Assembly (NCBI RefSeq): GCF_900163715.1
Contig: NZ_FWFF01000017.1
Location: 434,001-498,000 of the forward strand
Source of the DNA: Brevibacterium yomogidense
GTDB lineage: Bacteria; Actinomycetota; Actinomycetes; Actinomycetales; Brevibacteriaceae
Direction of reading: 5' to 3'
Length of the DNA: 64,000 nucleotides
Shown: positions 33,123 to 42,578 of the stretch, in pieces
How the letters are laid out: each line of letters starts with the position of its first letter
Position numbering within the stretch: position 1 is the stretch's first letter
Notes under the pieces: generated by a model
Database searches by the model: none
The model's input: the letters and a program-made list of their open reading frames with translations, nothing else
Told to the model about the DNA's origin: nothing
Made by a program: the position numbers and the translations under genes

Positions 33123-36119
33123 TTATGTGCGCGATGAGCGCTTCGACGTGTGCTTGGTGGGAGGGGCGGAACGCGGGTCTTCGGGCCAGGGATGCTTGGG
33201 GTACCTGCCGCGGTTCTCCGCGCGGACGTGTGCGTAGGCGCCGCTCCAGAAGCTCGCGAGGTCCGCAGTGACCGCCAGCGGTCTGCGCGCGGGCGACAGG
33301 AGATGGACGAGGACGGGCACGCGACCGTCGATGACGGCAGGCCCCTCCGACGCTCCGAACATCTCCTGGAGCTTCACCGCGAGAACGGGCGGTGACGTGC
33401 GTGGCCCGTCATCGGTCGTGTGCTCCTCCGGCCGCGGATAGTCGAGGCGCACGGAGGAGCCCGACGGCACCGCGACCCGGAGTGGCACCAGACGGTCGAG
33501 GTCCACGGCCTCGGGCCAGGGGAGGAGCCCTTGGAGTGCGTCGTGGAGACGCAGTCGCACGGTGCGCTTGGGGCCGGCGGCTCGGGCGTTCCCGGACGCG
33601 AGCATCCTGGCAGCACGTCGGATCTCCAGTCCCAGCCAGTCGTCGAGGGTGTCCGCGAGCGAGGCGGAGCGGACATCCGGCCAGGGGACACCGAGCACCT
33701 GATGAAGCAGGCCCAGTCGCCCGCGCAGAAGCGCGAACGAGTCCGCCTCTCCCTCACCGGCGAGGCCCGCGAACGCAGCTCCCGGAGAGTCGCCGTCGCC
33801 CAGGCGCCCCAGTGCGGTCCGCACTGCGTCTGCGATGCCGGCGCTCGCCGACTCCTCTGTCACGCCGACCGGAGTCGACGTCAGCGTGATCGCTCCCAGC
33901 GAGTCGATCCTGCGGCCGCGCAGCCTGCCGTCACGCCATTCTGCGGAGTCACGGACGCTGCGCAGAGCCGACCCCGCCCACAGAGCGGTCTCCTCGTCGA
34001 TGCCCACACCGGCGCGGATGAGGGTGCGACCGCCGACGACCGCGGCGTCCGCGACGACGATCCAGTCCTCACCGTGCAGCGCTGACCCGCGCTGCAGCTG
34101 CGCGCCGGTGCCGGAGGCCAGGAGGTAGTCGGAGTCCGACCCGGCACGCAGCTGCGCGATCAGGTCCGGTCGCGACAGGGCGAGCACGATGCCGAGGTCG
34201 CGAGCCGCGGACGATCCCGCGGTGGACGCTGAGCTCCCGCGTGTGTCCGGCTGCGTTGTGTCCGCCTGCGCGCGGGCAATGCGCTCGAGCCTCTGCACCT
34301 CTCGCCGCCAGCCGGCAGGGGCGGCGTCGTGCGAGTTGCGCGCACGTCTGAGCAGTGCGGTGAGGTCGCCGCCGTCAGCGCGGACATCGAGGGACAGGAG
34401 CGCGGCGCATTCCGCCGCCTGCCGTGCACCGATCACAGGAGCCGCGAGGAGCAGCCCCCGTGCGGTCCGCGGATCCGCAGGGACGGCTGCGAGCGCTCGC
34501 CCGAATGCCGTCGCACGCGCCGCGGTATCCGGTGATTCGAGCGCGCCCAGTCCGTGCAGAGTGCGTGCGGCGGCTCGGAGCGGCAGGTCCGGCAGCGGAG
34601 TGGGGAGAGGCAGGCCCTGACCGCCGGGCGACCCCCACACTGCGAGGTCGAGCACCGCACCTGTGAGATCAGCGGTGAGGATCTCCGGTGACGTGTGGGC
34701 TGGGAACGCTGCCCATTCGGCCTCAGAGCTGCAGCGCCAGACCGTTCCCGGTGCTTCGCGAGCCGCACGCCCCGCACGCTGGTCGCCGGAGGCCTTCGAC
34801 ACGCGCACAGTGGTGAGGCCTCCGATCCCCCTGCCCGTGTCGAAGTGCGGGACTCGCGCCAGGCAGGAATCCACGACGATCCGCACCCCGGGCACCGTGA
34901 GCGCCGATTCCGCGACGGAGGTGGCGACGACGACCCGACGTCTGACGAATCCCGACGTCTTCGTGCCTGCGTAGTCTCCGCCTGTGCGGTCGCCATCTGT
35001 GTGGTCGCGATCTGTGCGATCGCCACCTGGGAGGACCCCGCCTGCGGGGATCCTCCCTGCAGGGGTCCCGCCTGCGTGGCTCATGCCTTCAGGGGCGCCG
35101 CCTGCGAGGACGGCGCTCTGCTCCCGGCGCGGGGTGGATCCCGTGAGCGTGAGGACATCGACGTCCGCGCAGCGCGATCGCACTTGGGCTGCGATCCGGT
35201 CGACCTCGCGGTGCCCCGGGGCGAAGACGAGGACATCGCCGGGACCCGCCGCCAGCGCATCGTCCACGGTCGCTGCGACATGGGTGAGGAAGTCCGGGCG
35301 CACTCCTCGTTCATCCACAGCACGGCGGGGCGGCGGCGACCACCGCACGGTGAGCGGGTGCGGCTGCGCTGCGACGCGCAGGATCGGCGCACTGCCACCA
35401 TCGGCACTGCCCTCTTCGGCATGTGGTTCTTCGGCACTGCGGGCGCCTGAGTCGCCTGTGTCGCCGGAGTCGCCTGAGGCACTGGAGCCGAGGCTGGAGG
35501 CAGACTCTGTGCCTGCGAGTCGCCGCGCCCAGTCTTCGGCATCGAGTGTGGCGGACATGACGAGGAGGGACAGGTCGTCTCTCAGGTCGACCAGTTCGCG
35601 CAGCATCGCGAACGACAGGTCGGTCTCGAGGCTGCGCTCGTGCACCTCGTCCAGCACGACCGCGTCGACACCGGAGAGCTCCGGATCGTTCAGCAGCCGG
35701 CGCAGGATCACCCCGGTCGTCGCGAACTCGATCTGCGTGTCCCTGCCCGTGCGGCGGTCGCCGCGCACGGTGTAGCCGACGGCCCCGCCCACTTCCTGGC
35801 CCGACAGGTGCGCCAGCCGGTGGGCCGCGGCGCGGGCCGCGACCCGGCGGGGCTGAGAGACGAGGATGCGGGCGCGGGTGCCTGGGGCCTCGGCAGCGGT
35901 GGTCTGTGGTGCAAGCGCCACGGCGAGAGCGGGCGGGATGACGGTCGTCTTCCCCGACCCCGGCGGGGCCTCGATGACCGCACGCAGTCCGCGCTGCGGC
36001 GTCGCGAGCACAGCGATGCGATCCACCAGGCCTCCCGCGGGCAGCCCGGCGCCGATCCGGTCGAGGTCGAAGACGGGGTGCACGGTCACGTGCATCAGTG
36101 TGCCACTCGGCACGGACAC
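33123..36119 (-). CDS. hrpB: ATP-dependent RNA helicase HrpB (DEAH-box family)
   Basis: This is an SF2 helicase of up to 998 residues. Motif I is EAPPGSGKTTVIPPA, motif II VVLDEVHERSLETD, motif III LLVMSATLDAEDW, and the C-terminal helicase motifs are VVVATSVAESALTVPG and SGDQRAGRAAREAPG. The HrpB-specific C-terminal domain ends GRYPKHPWPEDP, diagnostic for HrpB over HrpA. Three low-complexity insertions are present, the longest just after motif III (about residues 205-235) and within the second RecA domain (34975-35110, 15-base repeats encoding AGG(T/V)P-like units). The start is uncertain: GTG 36119 or ATG 36095. Its cellular role is not well defined in bacteria. Confidence 0.92.
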   Translation of the reverse strand: MSVPSGTLMHVTVHPVFDLDRIGAGLPAGGLVDRIAVLATPQRGLRAVIEAPPGSGKTTVIPPALAVALAPQTTAAEAPGTRARILVSQPRRVAARAAAHRLAHLSGQEVGGAVGYTVRGDRRTGRDTQIEFATTGVILRRLLNDPELSGVDAVVLDEVHERSLETDLSFAMLRELVDLRDDLSLLVMSATLDAEDWARRLAGTESASSLGSSASGDSGDTGDSGARSAEEPHAEEGSADGGSAPILRVAAQPHPLTVRWSPPPRRAVDERGVRPDFLTHVAATVDDALAAGPGDVLVFAPGHREVDRIAAQVRSRCADVDVLTLTGSTPRREQSAVLAGGAPEGMSHAGGTPAGRIPAGGVLPGGDRTDRDHTDGDRTGGDYAGTKTSGFVRRRVVVATSVAESALTVPGVRIVVDSCLARVPHFDTGRGIGGLTTVRVSKASGDQRAGRAAREAPGTVWRCSSEAEWAAFPAHTSPEILTADLTGAVLDLAVWGSPGGQGLPLPTPLPDLPLRAAARTLHGLGALESPDTAARATAFGRALAAVPADPRTARGLLLAAPVIGARQAAECAALLSLDVRADGGDLTALLRRARNSHDAAPAGWRREVQRLERIARAQADTTQPDTRGSSASTAGSSAARDLGIVLALSRPDLIAQLRAGSDSDYLLASGTGAQLQRGSALHGEDWIVVADAAVVGGRTLIRAGVGIDEETALWAGSALRSVRDSAEWRDGRLRGRRIDSLGAITLTSTPVGVTEESASAGIADAVRTALGRLGDGDSPGAAFAGLAGEGEADSFALLRGRLGLLHQVLGVPWPDVRSASLADTLDDWLGLEIRRAARMLASGNARAAGPKRTVRLRLHDALQGLLPWPEAVDLDRLVPLRVAVPSGSSVRLDYPRPEEHTTDDGPRTSPPVLAVKLQEMFGASEGPAVIDGRVPVLVHLLSPARRPLAVTADLASFWSGAYAHVRAENRGRYPKHPWPEDPRSAPPTKHTSKRSSRT

Positions 36120-36246
36120 CGCGGACTGAAGTGCCGTGCGAGCGGGAGTGCTCTGCGAGCGGGCCTGCTCTGCGAGCAGGCGTACTCTGCCAACGGAAGT
36201 TCCGTGCGAACGGGCGTGTGTCCGTGCCCGGACCTAGACTGTCCGC

Positions 36247-37056
36247 ATGCGCATCGTTCGATTCGTCCACAAGGACGCACCCACGTACGGAGTCGTCGAA
36301 GGCGACCTGCCGGAACTCGGCGACGACGGCAGCGTCGACACCTCCGGGCTGTCGATCGCGGTCCTCGACTCCGATCCCTTCTTCACCCCCGCACAGTCGA
36401 CGGGGGAGCGCCTCACGTACGACGACGTGAGGCTGCTCGCCCCCATCATCCCCCGCTCCAAGGTCGTGGGCGTGGGCCGGAACTTCGCTGACCACGCAGC
36501 GGAGATGGGCAACGACGTGCCGGTCTCGCCGCTGACCTTCATCAAGCCGAACACGGCGGTCGTGGGCCCCGGCGAACCCGTGCGTCTGCCGGCGGTCAGC
36601 GAGAACGTGTCCTATGAGGCGGAGCTCGGAGTCGTCATCGGCCGGGTCGCGAAGGGCGTGAGCGCGGACAAGGCGTACGACCACGTCCTCGGCTACGTCG
36701 CGGCGAACGACGTGACCCTGCGCGACCTCCAGCGATCCGACGGGCAGTGGACGCGGGCGAAGGGCTTCGACACGTCCTGCCCGCTGGGCCCCTGGATCGA
36801 GACGGAGTACGACCCGGAGGCCGTGCGGCTGCGCAGCTGGATCGACGGGGACCCCCGCCAGGACGGGACGACGGAGGACTTCGTCTTCGACATCCCCACC
36901 CTCATCGAGCACATCACGGAGACCATCACGCTGCTGCCCGGCGACGTCATCCTCACCGGGACGCCGGCCGGGGTCGGAAGGGTCGAAGCGGGCAATCGCA
37001 TGACCATCGCCATCGACGGGCTGGGAGTCCTCGAGAACCCCGTCATGGACGCCTGA
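36247..37056 (+). CDS. Fumarylacetoacetate hydrolase family protein
   Basis: This 269-residue enzyme belongs to the FAH superfamily. The core has [31 protein letters not shown], the metal-ligand Glu pair in [12 protein letters not shown], Asp in [26 protein letters not shown] and [16 protein letters not shown]. Members cleave or isomerise 2-oxo diacids or decarboxylate oxaloacetate; the specific reaction is open. It precedes gltX by 77 bases on the same strand, an arrangement common in actinobacteria. TAGACT (36235-36240) six bases before the ATG predicts a leaderless mRNA. The bases 36120-36234 hold GCGAGCGGG-type repeats and no gene. Confidence 0.92.
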   Translation: MRIVRFVHKDAPTYGVVEGDLPELGDDGSVDTSGLSIAVLDSDPFFTPAQSTGERLTYDDVRLLAPIIPRSKVVGVGRNFADHAAEMGNDVPVSPLTFIKPNTAVVGPGEPVRLPAVSENVSYEAELGVVIGRVAKGVSADKAYDHVLGYVAANDVTLRDLQRSDGQWTRAKGFDTSCPLGPWIETEYDPEAVRLRSWIDGDPRQDGTTEDFVFDIPTLIEHITETITLLPGDVILTGTPAGVGRVEAGNRMTIAIDGLGVLENPVMDA

Positions 37057-37133
37057 GCGCAGCACCTCGCAGAGCCTCGCTGCACCCCTCCACACGCATC
37101 CCCTCACACAGACCCGAAAGGAACCACGTCCTC

Positions 37134-38615
37134 GTGACCACCAAGGTTCGCTTCTGCCCCTCGCCCACCGGCACCCCGCACGTCGGCATGATCCGCACGG
37201 CCCTCTTCAACTGGGCGTACGCCCGCCACACCGGTGGGACGTTCGTCTTCCGCATCGAGGACACGGACGCCCAGCGCGATTCAGAGGAGAGCTTCCAGCA
37301 GGTGCTCGACGCGATGCGCTGGCTGGGCCTCGACTGGGATGAGGGCATCGAGGTCGGCGGCCCACACGGCCCCTATCGCCAGTCGGAGCGCGGTGACGTC
37401 TACCAGGACGTCATCCAGAAGCTCGTCGCGGGCGGCCACGTCTACGAGTCCTTCTCCACCAACGAGGAAGTCGAGGAGCGGCACCGCGCCGCAGGCCGCG
37501 ACCCGAAGCTGGGCTACGATGGATTCGACCGCGACCTCACGGATGAGCAGAAGGCCGCGTTCCGCGCCGAAGGCCGTGAGCCGGTGCTGCGCGTGAGGAT
37601 GCCGGATGAGGACATCACGTTCACAGACGTGGTGCGCGGCGACATCACCTTCAAGGCGGGCTCGATCCCGGACTTCGTCGTGGTGCGCGCGAACGGCCAG
37701 CCGCTCTACACGCTCGTCAACCCGGTCGACGACGCCCTCATGGGCATCACGCACGTGCTGCGCGGCGAGGACATCCTGTCGTCGACACCCCGCCAGATCG
37801 TGCTCTATGAAGCGCTCAAGGCGATCGGCGTCGCAGTGCAGACGCCGCAGTTCGGCCACCTGCCCTACGTCATGGGCGAGGGCAACAAGAAGCTGTCGAA
37901 GCGCGATCCGGAGTCGAACCTCTTCCACCACCGCGAACGCGGCTTCATCCGCGAGGGCCTCATCAACTACCTCGCACTGCTGGGCTGGTCGATCGGTCCG
38001 GACCGCGATGTCTTCTCCGTAGAGGAGTTCGTCAAGGCGTTCGACGTCGCGGATGTGAACCCGAACCCGGCGCGGTTCGACGTGAAGAAGGCGACGGCGA
38101 TCAACGCCGACCACATCCGCCTGCTCGACGAGTCGGACTTCCGCGACCGCATGGTGCCGTACCTGCAGGCGGCCGGGGTCGTGTCCGATCCGGTGACGGA
38201 GGAGGAGGCGCGGATCCTGGAGCAGGCGGCTCCGCTCGTTCAGACCCGCATGAACCTGCTGGGGGAGGCCCCCGATCTGGTGTCGTTCCTCTTCACCGCA
38301 GACGCGGACCTCGAGCTCACGGAGGACGGCCTCAAGACACTGAAGGACACTGCCTCCGAGGTCCTCCGGGCCTCGCTGTCGGCTCTCGAATCCGTGGGCG
38401 AGGGGGAGTGGGCGACCGCTCGCCTCGAGGAGGTGCTCAAGGAGACTCTCGTCGAGCGCATGGAGATCAAGCCGCGATTCGCCTACGGGCCGCTGCGCGT
38501 GGCCGTTTCAGGTCGTCGGATCTCGCCCCCGCTCTTCGAGTCGATGGAGATCCTGGGGAAGGACTCGACGCTGGTGCGCCTGCGAGCACTCCAGGAGCAC
38601 CTCGCCGGGGCGTGA
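37134..38615 (+). CDS. gltX: Glutamyl-tRNA synthetase
   Basis: This class I aminoacyl-tRNA synthetase charges tRNA-Glu (and tRNA-Gln where the amidotransferase route is used). It has 493 residues. The HIGH-equivalent signature is [20 protein letters not shown], the KMSKS-equivalent is [13 protein letters not shown], and the anticodon-binding C-terminal domain ends [10 protein letters not shown]. The GTG at 37134 is preferred (GAAAGGA upstream, full N-terminus VTTKVRFCP); the frame is open further upstream within the FAH-family gene. A strong terminator follows, then tRNA-Gln and tRNA-Glu, the substrates of this pathway. Confidence 0.97.
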   Translation: MTTKVRFCPSPTGTPHVGMIRTALFNWAYARHTGGTFVFRIEDTDAQRDSEESFQQVLDAMRWLGLDWDEGIEVGGPHGPYRQSERGDVYQDVIQKLVAGGHVYESFSTNEEVEERHRAAGRDPKLGYDGFDRDLTDEQKAAFRAEGREPVLRVRMPDEDITFTDVVRGDITFKAGSIPDFVVVRANGQPLYTLVNPVDDALMGITHVLRGEDILSSTPRQIVLYEALKAIGVAVQTPQFGHLPYVMGEGNKKLSKRDPESNLFHHRERGFIREGLINYLALLGWSIGPDRDVFSVEEFVKAFDVADVNPNPARFDVKKATAINADHIRLLDESDFRDRMVPYLQAAGVVSDPVTEEEARILEQAAPLVQTRMNLLGEAPDLVSFLFTADADLELTEDGLKTLKDTASEVLRASLSALESVGEGEWATARLEEVLKETLVERMEIKPRFAYGPLRVAVSGRRISPPLFESMEILGKDSTLVRLRALQEHLAGA

Positions 38616-38636
38616 CCCTGCGGGTTCTGCGTGTTC

Positions 38637-38690
38637 CGAGAGGGCGCCCCGGATTGCGTGACCACCATCACGCACCGGGGCGCCCTCTCG
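38637..38690 (+). terminator. Strong terminator hairpin after gltX
   Basis: CGAGAGGGCGCCCCGG pairs perfectly with CCGGGGCGCCCTCTCG, and inside it TGCGTGA pairs with TCACGCA around CCACCA, giving a near-continuous 23-base-pair stem. CTTTG follows. It separates gltX from tRNA-Gln. Confidence 0.92.
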
Positions 38691-38761
38691 CTTTGCACCG
38701 GCGCGCGGGTCCGTGTAGTGTTATCTCTCGTTGCCAGGAGTTCTCCGGAGCTTCCAGGCAT

Positions 38762-38833
38762 TGGGGTATGGTGTAATCGGCAGCACGTGTGATTCTGGTT
38801 CATTTGGTCTAGGTTCGAGTCCTGGTACCCCAG
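38762..38833 (+). tRNA. tRNA-Gln (CTG)
   Basis: A complete cloverleaf of 72 bases: acceptor TGGGGTA with TACCCCA, discriminator G, anticodon loop TTCTGGT (anticodon CTG) and T-arm CTAGG-TTCGAGT-CCTGG. The 3' CCA is not encoded (CGA follows). Confidence 0.95.
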
Positions 38834-38877
38834 CGAGTGACTCACGAGTCTCTCATGAAGTTGATGCACTTCAGTGC

Positions 38878-38950
38878 GCCCCCGTCGTCTAGTGGCCTAG
38901 GACGCCGCCCTCTCAAGGCGGAAACGGCAGTTCGAACCTGCTCGGGGGTA
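38878..38950 (+). tRNA. tRNA-Glu (CTC)
   Basis: A complete cloverleaf of 73 bases: acceptor GCCCCCG with CGGGGGT, discriminator A, anticodon loop CCTCTCAAG context with anticodon CTC, and T-loop TTCGAAC. The 3' CCA is not encoded (CAG follows). It lies 44 bases after tRNA-Gln. Confidence 0.95.
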
Positions 38951-38955
38951 CAGTC

Positions 38956-38992
38956 AGGAGCCCGGTTCTTCATCACGAAGAACCGGGCTCCT
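38956..38992 (+). terminator. Terminator hairpin after tRNA-Glu
   Basis: AGGAGCCCGGTTCTTC and GAAGAACCGGGCTCCT form a perfect 16-base-pair stem with loop ATCAC, followed by TCTCATT. It ends the tRNA transcript. The following bases (39000-39070) are CCCGGGAAATCCCGGGG-type short repeats without a gene. Confidence 0.92.
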
Positions 38993-39070
38993 TCTCATTC
39001 ACATCCCGCGACGTCCCGGGAAATCCCGGGGCCTACGACATCCCGGGGTCCCGCGTCCCGCCACATCCCG

Positions 39071-39127
39071 CGAGTGAGTGCAACCTGGTCCCTGCAGGCT
39101 GTTCGGGGACCGGTTTGCACTCACTCG
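39071..39127. repeat. Palindromic repeat element, copy 3
   Basis: The left arm 39071-39092 (CGAGTGAGTGCAACCTGGTC then CC) pairs with 39106-39127 except for one mismatch and one G-U, around a 13-base loop. The outer 13 bases match copies 1 and 2. Relative to copy 1 the inner stem reads GGTCCC instead of GGCCC, changed on both arms. It lies between the tRNA-Glu terminator and the 3' end of the minus-strand IclR gene, a convergent interval like the other two. Confidence 0.9.
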
Positions 39128-39256
39128 GCGAAGCGGTGGCTGGGGCGGTGGCCGGTGCTGGGTCCCGGTGGCCGGTTGCTGTGGGCGCGAGCTCTGAGGG
39201 TTCGGCGCTGCGGGGCTCCGGTGCCCCCGTCCCGCGGCGTCCTACCCGCATGCCGC

Positions 39257-39314
39257 CGAGAGCTCACAATCCGCACAGATCATTGACTGGATCTGTACGG
39301 ATTGCGAGCTCTCG
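39257..39314. repeat. Second long palindrome, unrelated end sequence
   Basis: CGAGAGCTCACAATCCGCAC-type left arm (39257-39281) pairs with 39290-39314 at 23 of 25 positions around the loop ATTGACTG. Its ends (CGAGAGCTC/GAGCTCTCG) differ from the GAGTGAGTGCAA family. The remaining bases to 39453 contain direct repeats of the type GGACGTGACCAGGCC and no gene. Confidence 0.85.
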
Positions 39315-39453
39315 ATGCTGTTGCGGTGGGGTCCCGGGGCCGGACGTGACCAGGCCGGACGCGATCGCGCCAGACGCGACCAGACCGGAGTTGATCAGCC
39401 CTGCTGCCGGATCATCTGCCCGGCCACCAGCACCAGCCCCGCAAGCGGCGTGC

Positions 39454-40176
39454 TCAGCCGCGGATGAGGGCGTCTGTCAGCACGCGCGCGGCCTCGATGA
39501 CGGATTCTGCGTGCAGGCGGCCCGGCTGCCGGGTGAGGCGATCGACCGGTCCGCTGATCGAGACGGCTGCCACGACGCGGTTGCTGGGGCCTCGGACGGG
39601 CGCGGACACGGAGGCGACGCCCCGCTCGCGCTCCGCGATCGACTGGGCCCACCCGCGACGGCGCACGCCGGACAGCATCGTGGCGGAGAAGCGCGCGCCG
39701 CGCAGCCCCGTGTGCAGCCGATCGGGCTCTTCCCATGCGAGGAGCACCTGGGCGGCGGACCCTGCCCGCATGCTGAGCGTCGCTCCCACCGGCACGGAAT
39801 CGCGAAGACCCACAGGCCTCTCCGCCGCGGCCACGCACAGCCGCAGGTCGCCCTGCCTCCGGAAGAGCTGAGCGGACTCGCCGGTGCGATCGCGCAGGTG
39901 CGCGAGCACGGGGCCCGCTGCCGCCAGGAGGCGATCCTCGCCGGCGGCGGACGACAGTTCGGCCAGCCGCGGCCCCAGCACGAACCGGCCCTGGAGGTCG
40001 CGGTTGACGAACCGGTGGAACTCCAGCGCGACGGCCAGTCGGTGGGCCGTCGGACGGGCGAGTCCGGTGAGCGACACGAGTTCCGCGAGTGACGCGGGCC
40101 CTGCCTCGAGGGCGGAGAGGACGAGCGCGGCCTTGTCGATGACGCCGACCCCGCTGCTGCTGTTCGTGGATGTCAT
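39454..40176 (-). CDS. ltbR: IclR-family regulator of leucine biosynthesis (LtbR/NdgR type)
   Basis: This is a 240-residue IclR-type regulator. The N-terminal winged helix is GVIDKAALVLSALEAGPASL, AELVSLTGLARPTAHRLAVA; the C-terminal effector domain has LRDSVPVGATLSMRAGSAAQ, SIAERERGVASVSAPVRGPS and AAVSISGPVDRL. It is divergent from leuCD, the conserved position of LtbR in corynebacteria and NdgR in streptomycetes, which control leucine genes. TAGATT seven bases before the ATG predicts a leaderless mRNA. A shared 14-mer in its promoter and in the leuB promoter is the likely target. The symbol is assigned by context. Confidence 0.88.
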   Translation of the reverse strand: MTSTNSSSGVGVIDKAALVLSALEAGPASLAELVSLTGLARPTAHRLAVALEFHRFVNRDLQGRFVLGPRLAELSSAAGEDRLLAAAGPVLAHLRDRTGESAQLFRRQGDLRLCVAAAERPVGLRDSVPVGATLSMRAGSAAQVLLAWEEPDRLHTGLRGARFSATMLSGVRRRGWAQSIAERERGVASVSAPVRGPSNRVVAAVSISGPVDRLTRQPGRLHAESVIEAARVLTDALIRG

Positions 40177-40183
40177 GTCTCAC

Positions 40184-40206
40184 AATCTAGACGTCTTGCC
40201 ATTCGA
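40184..40206 (-). promoter_or_regulatory. IclR gene promoter with leucine-regulon operator candidate
   Basis: On the minus strand TAGATT (40189-40184) precedes the ATG at 40176 by seven bases, with TTGCAT about 18 bases further upstream as a possible -35. The spacer contains TCGAATGGCAAGAC (40206-40193), which matches TCGAATGGTGAGAC in the leuB promoter at 12 of 14 positions, the two differences being transitions. The rest of the 215-base interval to leuC holds a possible TATCCT -10 near 40243 and no leucine-rich leader peptide. Confidence 0.6.
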
Positions 40207-40391
40207 GATGCAAGTCCGATATGCAGGATTCCGGAGCTATCCTTGCCGGACGAACAGCGCGCCCCGCACGTCCTGAAGCGTGAGACAGCGGCATGGGACT
40301 GCAGGCGCGCACCTGCTCATCGCGACGCGTGCGGGCCACAGCTCGCACCGCCAGTGAGCAGGAGCGGCTACTGAACAGAGGAGGCCCGACT

Positions 40392-41936
40392 GTGGGCAGG
40401 ACACTCGCGGAGAAGGTGTGGGCCGACCATGTCGTCCGCAAGGGCGAGGACGGCGCGCCGGACCTCATCTACATCGACCTGCACCTCGTGCACGAGGTGA
40501 CGAGTCCCCAGGCGTTCGAGGGCCTGCGGCTCGCGGGACGCCCTGTCCGCCGGCCGGACCTCACCGTCGCGACGGAGGACCACAACACCCCGACGCAGGA
40601 CATCGACAAGCCGATCGCCGACCCGACGTCGCGCACGCAGATCGAGACGCTGCGGACCAATGCGGAGGAGTTCGGCATCCGCCTGCACTCCCTGGGTGAT
40701 GCGGAGCAGGGGATCGTCCACGTCGTGGGCCCCCAGCTGGGACTCACGCAGCCGGGGACCACGGTCGTCTGCGGCGATTCGCACACCTCGACGCACGGAG
40801 CGTTCGGTGCGCTGGCGTTCGGCATCGGCACGAGCGAGGTCGAGCACGTGCTCGCCACCCAGTCGCTCAGCCTCAAGCCGTTCAAGACGATGGCGATCAC
40901 CGTCGACGGGACGCTGCCCGAGGGCTCGACTGCGAAGGACATCATCCTCGCCGTCATCGCGAAGATCGGCACGGGCGGGGGACAGGGCTACGTGCTCGAG
41001 TACCGCGGCGAAGCGATCCGGAGCCTCTCGATGGAGGCGCGGATGACCATCTGCAACATGTCCATCGAGGCGGGCGCCCGCGCAGGCATGATCGCGCCGG
41101 ACCAGACGACCTTCGACTACCTCGAGGGCCGCGACCACGCGCCCCATGGCGAGGAGTGGGACTCCGCGGTCGAGTACTGGAAGTCGCTGCGCACGGATGA
41201 CGACGCCGAATTCGATGCCGAGGTCGTCCTCGAGGCATCCGACCTGGAGCCGTTCGTCACCTGGGGCACGAACCCCGGGCAGGGCCTGCCCCTGTCGGCC
41301 GACGTCCCGGATCCGGCGGACTTCGTCGACGAATCCGAGCGCGAGTCGGCGGAGAACGCACTGGCCTACATGGGGCTCACACCGGGGACCCCGCTGCGCG
41401 AGATCGACATCGACACCGTCTTCCTGGGCTCCTGCACGAACTCCCGCATCGAGGACCTGCGCGCTGCGGCCGACGTGCTGCGCGGTCGTCGGGCGAAGGA
41501 CGGCATCCGCTTCATGGTGGTGCCCGGGTCCGCCCGCGTGCGCCTCCAGGCTGAGGAGGAGGGCCTCGACCAGGTGTTCAAGGCCGCCGGCGGCGATTGG
41601 CGCTTCGCGGGCTGCTCGATGTGCCTCGGCATGAACCCCGACCAGCTGGCGGAGGGCGAACGCTGCGCGTCGACCTCCAACCGCAACTTCGAGGGACGGC
41701 AGGGCAAGGGCGGTCGCACGCACCTCGTGAGCCCGCTGGTCGCCGCGGCGACTGCGGTGCTCGGCACCCTGTCCGCACCGGGGGACCTGCCGCCTGCCGA
41801 TCCCGAGGCCGTGGCCGCCTCCCGCGAGGCGGAGGCCGCCGCCGCTGCCGAGGCGCAGGCGCGCCCCGCGCAGATCCCGCTCAGCGTCACCCCGGGCGCC
41901 GTCCGTCCCACGGCATCCGCAGGCAAGGAGGCATGA
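40392..41936 (+). CDS. leuC: 3-isopropylmalate dehydratase large subunit
   Basis: This is the aconitase-type [4Fe-4S] large subunit that isomerises 2- to 3-isopropylmalate with LeuD. It has 514 residues, about 40 longer than the usual form because of an Ala/Glu/Pro C-terminal extension. Key motifs are [20 protein letters not shown], the first cluster Cys in [17 protein letters not shown], and the CxxC pair in [15 protein letters not shown], followed by [20 protein letters not shown]. The GTG at 40392 has AGAGGAGG upstream; an in-frame ATG at 40293 lacks one. Its stop overlaps an ATG in frame with leuD. Confidence 0.97.
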   Translation: MGRTLAEKVWADHVVRKGEDGAPDLIYIDLHLVHEVTSPQAFEGLRLAGRPVRRPDLTVATEDHNTPTQDIDKPIADPTSRTQIETLRTNAEEFGIRLHSLGDAEQGIVHVVGPQLGLTQPGTTVVCGDSHTSTHGAFGALAFGIGTSEVEHVLATQSLSLKPFKTMAITVDGTLPEGSTAKDIILAVIAKIGTGGGQGYVLEYRGEAIRSLSMEARMTICNMSIEAGARAGMIAPDQTTFDYLEGRDHAPHGEEWDSAVEYWKSLRTDDDAEFDAEVVLEASDLEPFVTWGTNPGQGLPLSADVPDPADFVDESERESAENALAYMGLTPGTPLREIDIDTVFLGSCTNSRIEDLRAAADVLRGRRAKDGIRFMVVPGSARVRLQAEEEGLDQVFKAAGGDWRFAGCSMCLGMNPDQLAEGERCASTSNRNFEGRQGKGGRTHLVSPLVAAATAVLGTLSAPGDLPPADPEAVAASREAEAAAAAEAQARPAQIPLSVTPGAVRPTASAGKEA

Positions 41937-41938
41937 CC

Positions 41939-42535
41939 ATGGAGAAGCTGTCAGTCCACACCGGAGTCGGTGTGCCGCTGCGCCGGTCCAATATCGACAC
42001 GGACCAGATCATCCCGGCGGTCTACCTCAAGAGGGTCACCCGCACGGGATTCGAGGACGCGCTCTTCGCCCGCTGGCGGAACGAGCCCGACTTCGTCCTC
42101 AACCACGAGGTGTACGCGAACGGGTCAGTCCTGGTGGCCGGCCCGGACTTCGGCACCGGGTCCTCCCGTGAGCACGCCGTCTGGGCGCTGCACGACTACG
42201 GCTTCCGCGCAGTCCTCTCGAGTCGCTTCGGCGACATCTTCCGCGGGAACGCGGGCAAGGGCGGACTGCTGGCGGCACAGGTCGAGCAGTCGGACATCGA
42301 GCTGATCTGGAAGGTGATCGAGAACCATCCGGGTACGGAGATCACGGTCGACCTCGTCGCACGCACCGTGTCCGTCGACACCCTCACGGTGCCCTTCCAG
42401 ATCGACGACTACACCCGCTGGCGCCTGCTCGAGGGTCTGGACGACATCGGCCTCACCCTCCAGCACGCGGATGCCATCGAGGAGTTCGAGGGTTCGCGTC
42501 CCGAGCACAAGCCGAAGACGCTGCCCGTCCTCTGA
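41939..42535 (+). CDS. leuD: 3-isopropylmalate dehydratase small subunit
   Basis: This is the swivelling-domain subunit that completes the isopropylmalate isomerase active site with LeuC. It has 198 residues, the standard size. Motifs are [40 protein letters not shown] and [20 protein letters not shown]. The ATG at 41939 has AAGGAGG seven bases upstream and is preferred; an ATG two codons earlier (41933) overlaps the leuC stop. Confidence 0.97.
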   Translation: MEKLSVHTGVGVPLRRSNIDTDQIIPAVYLKRVTRTGFEDALFARWRNEPDFVLNHEVYANGSVLVAGPDFGTGSSREHAVWALHDYGFRAVLSSRFGDIFRGNAGKGGLLAAQVEQSDIELIWKVIENHPGTEITVDLVARTVSVDTLTVPFQIDDYTRWRLLEGLDDIGLTLQHADAIEEFEGSRPEHKPKTLPVL

Positions 42536-42578
42536 CCGCAGGAAGCCTCGCGTCCCCGCTCCTCTGACTCAGATCCGA

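Noticed and set aside
36747..37133. Upstream extension of gltX to an in-frame ATG inside the FAH-family gene
   Set aside because: The extension lacks homology, and the GTG at 37134 gives the standard N-terminus with a ribosome-binding site.
40207..40391. Possible leucine attenuator leader peptide before leuC
   Set aside because: No short reading frame with clustered leucine codons is found; the frame starting MGLQARTC continues into leuC without Leu enrichment.
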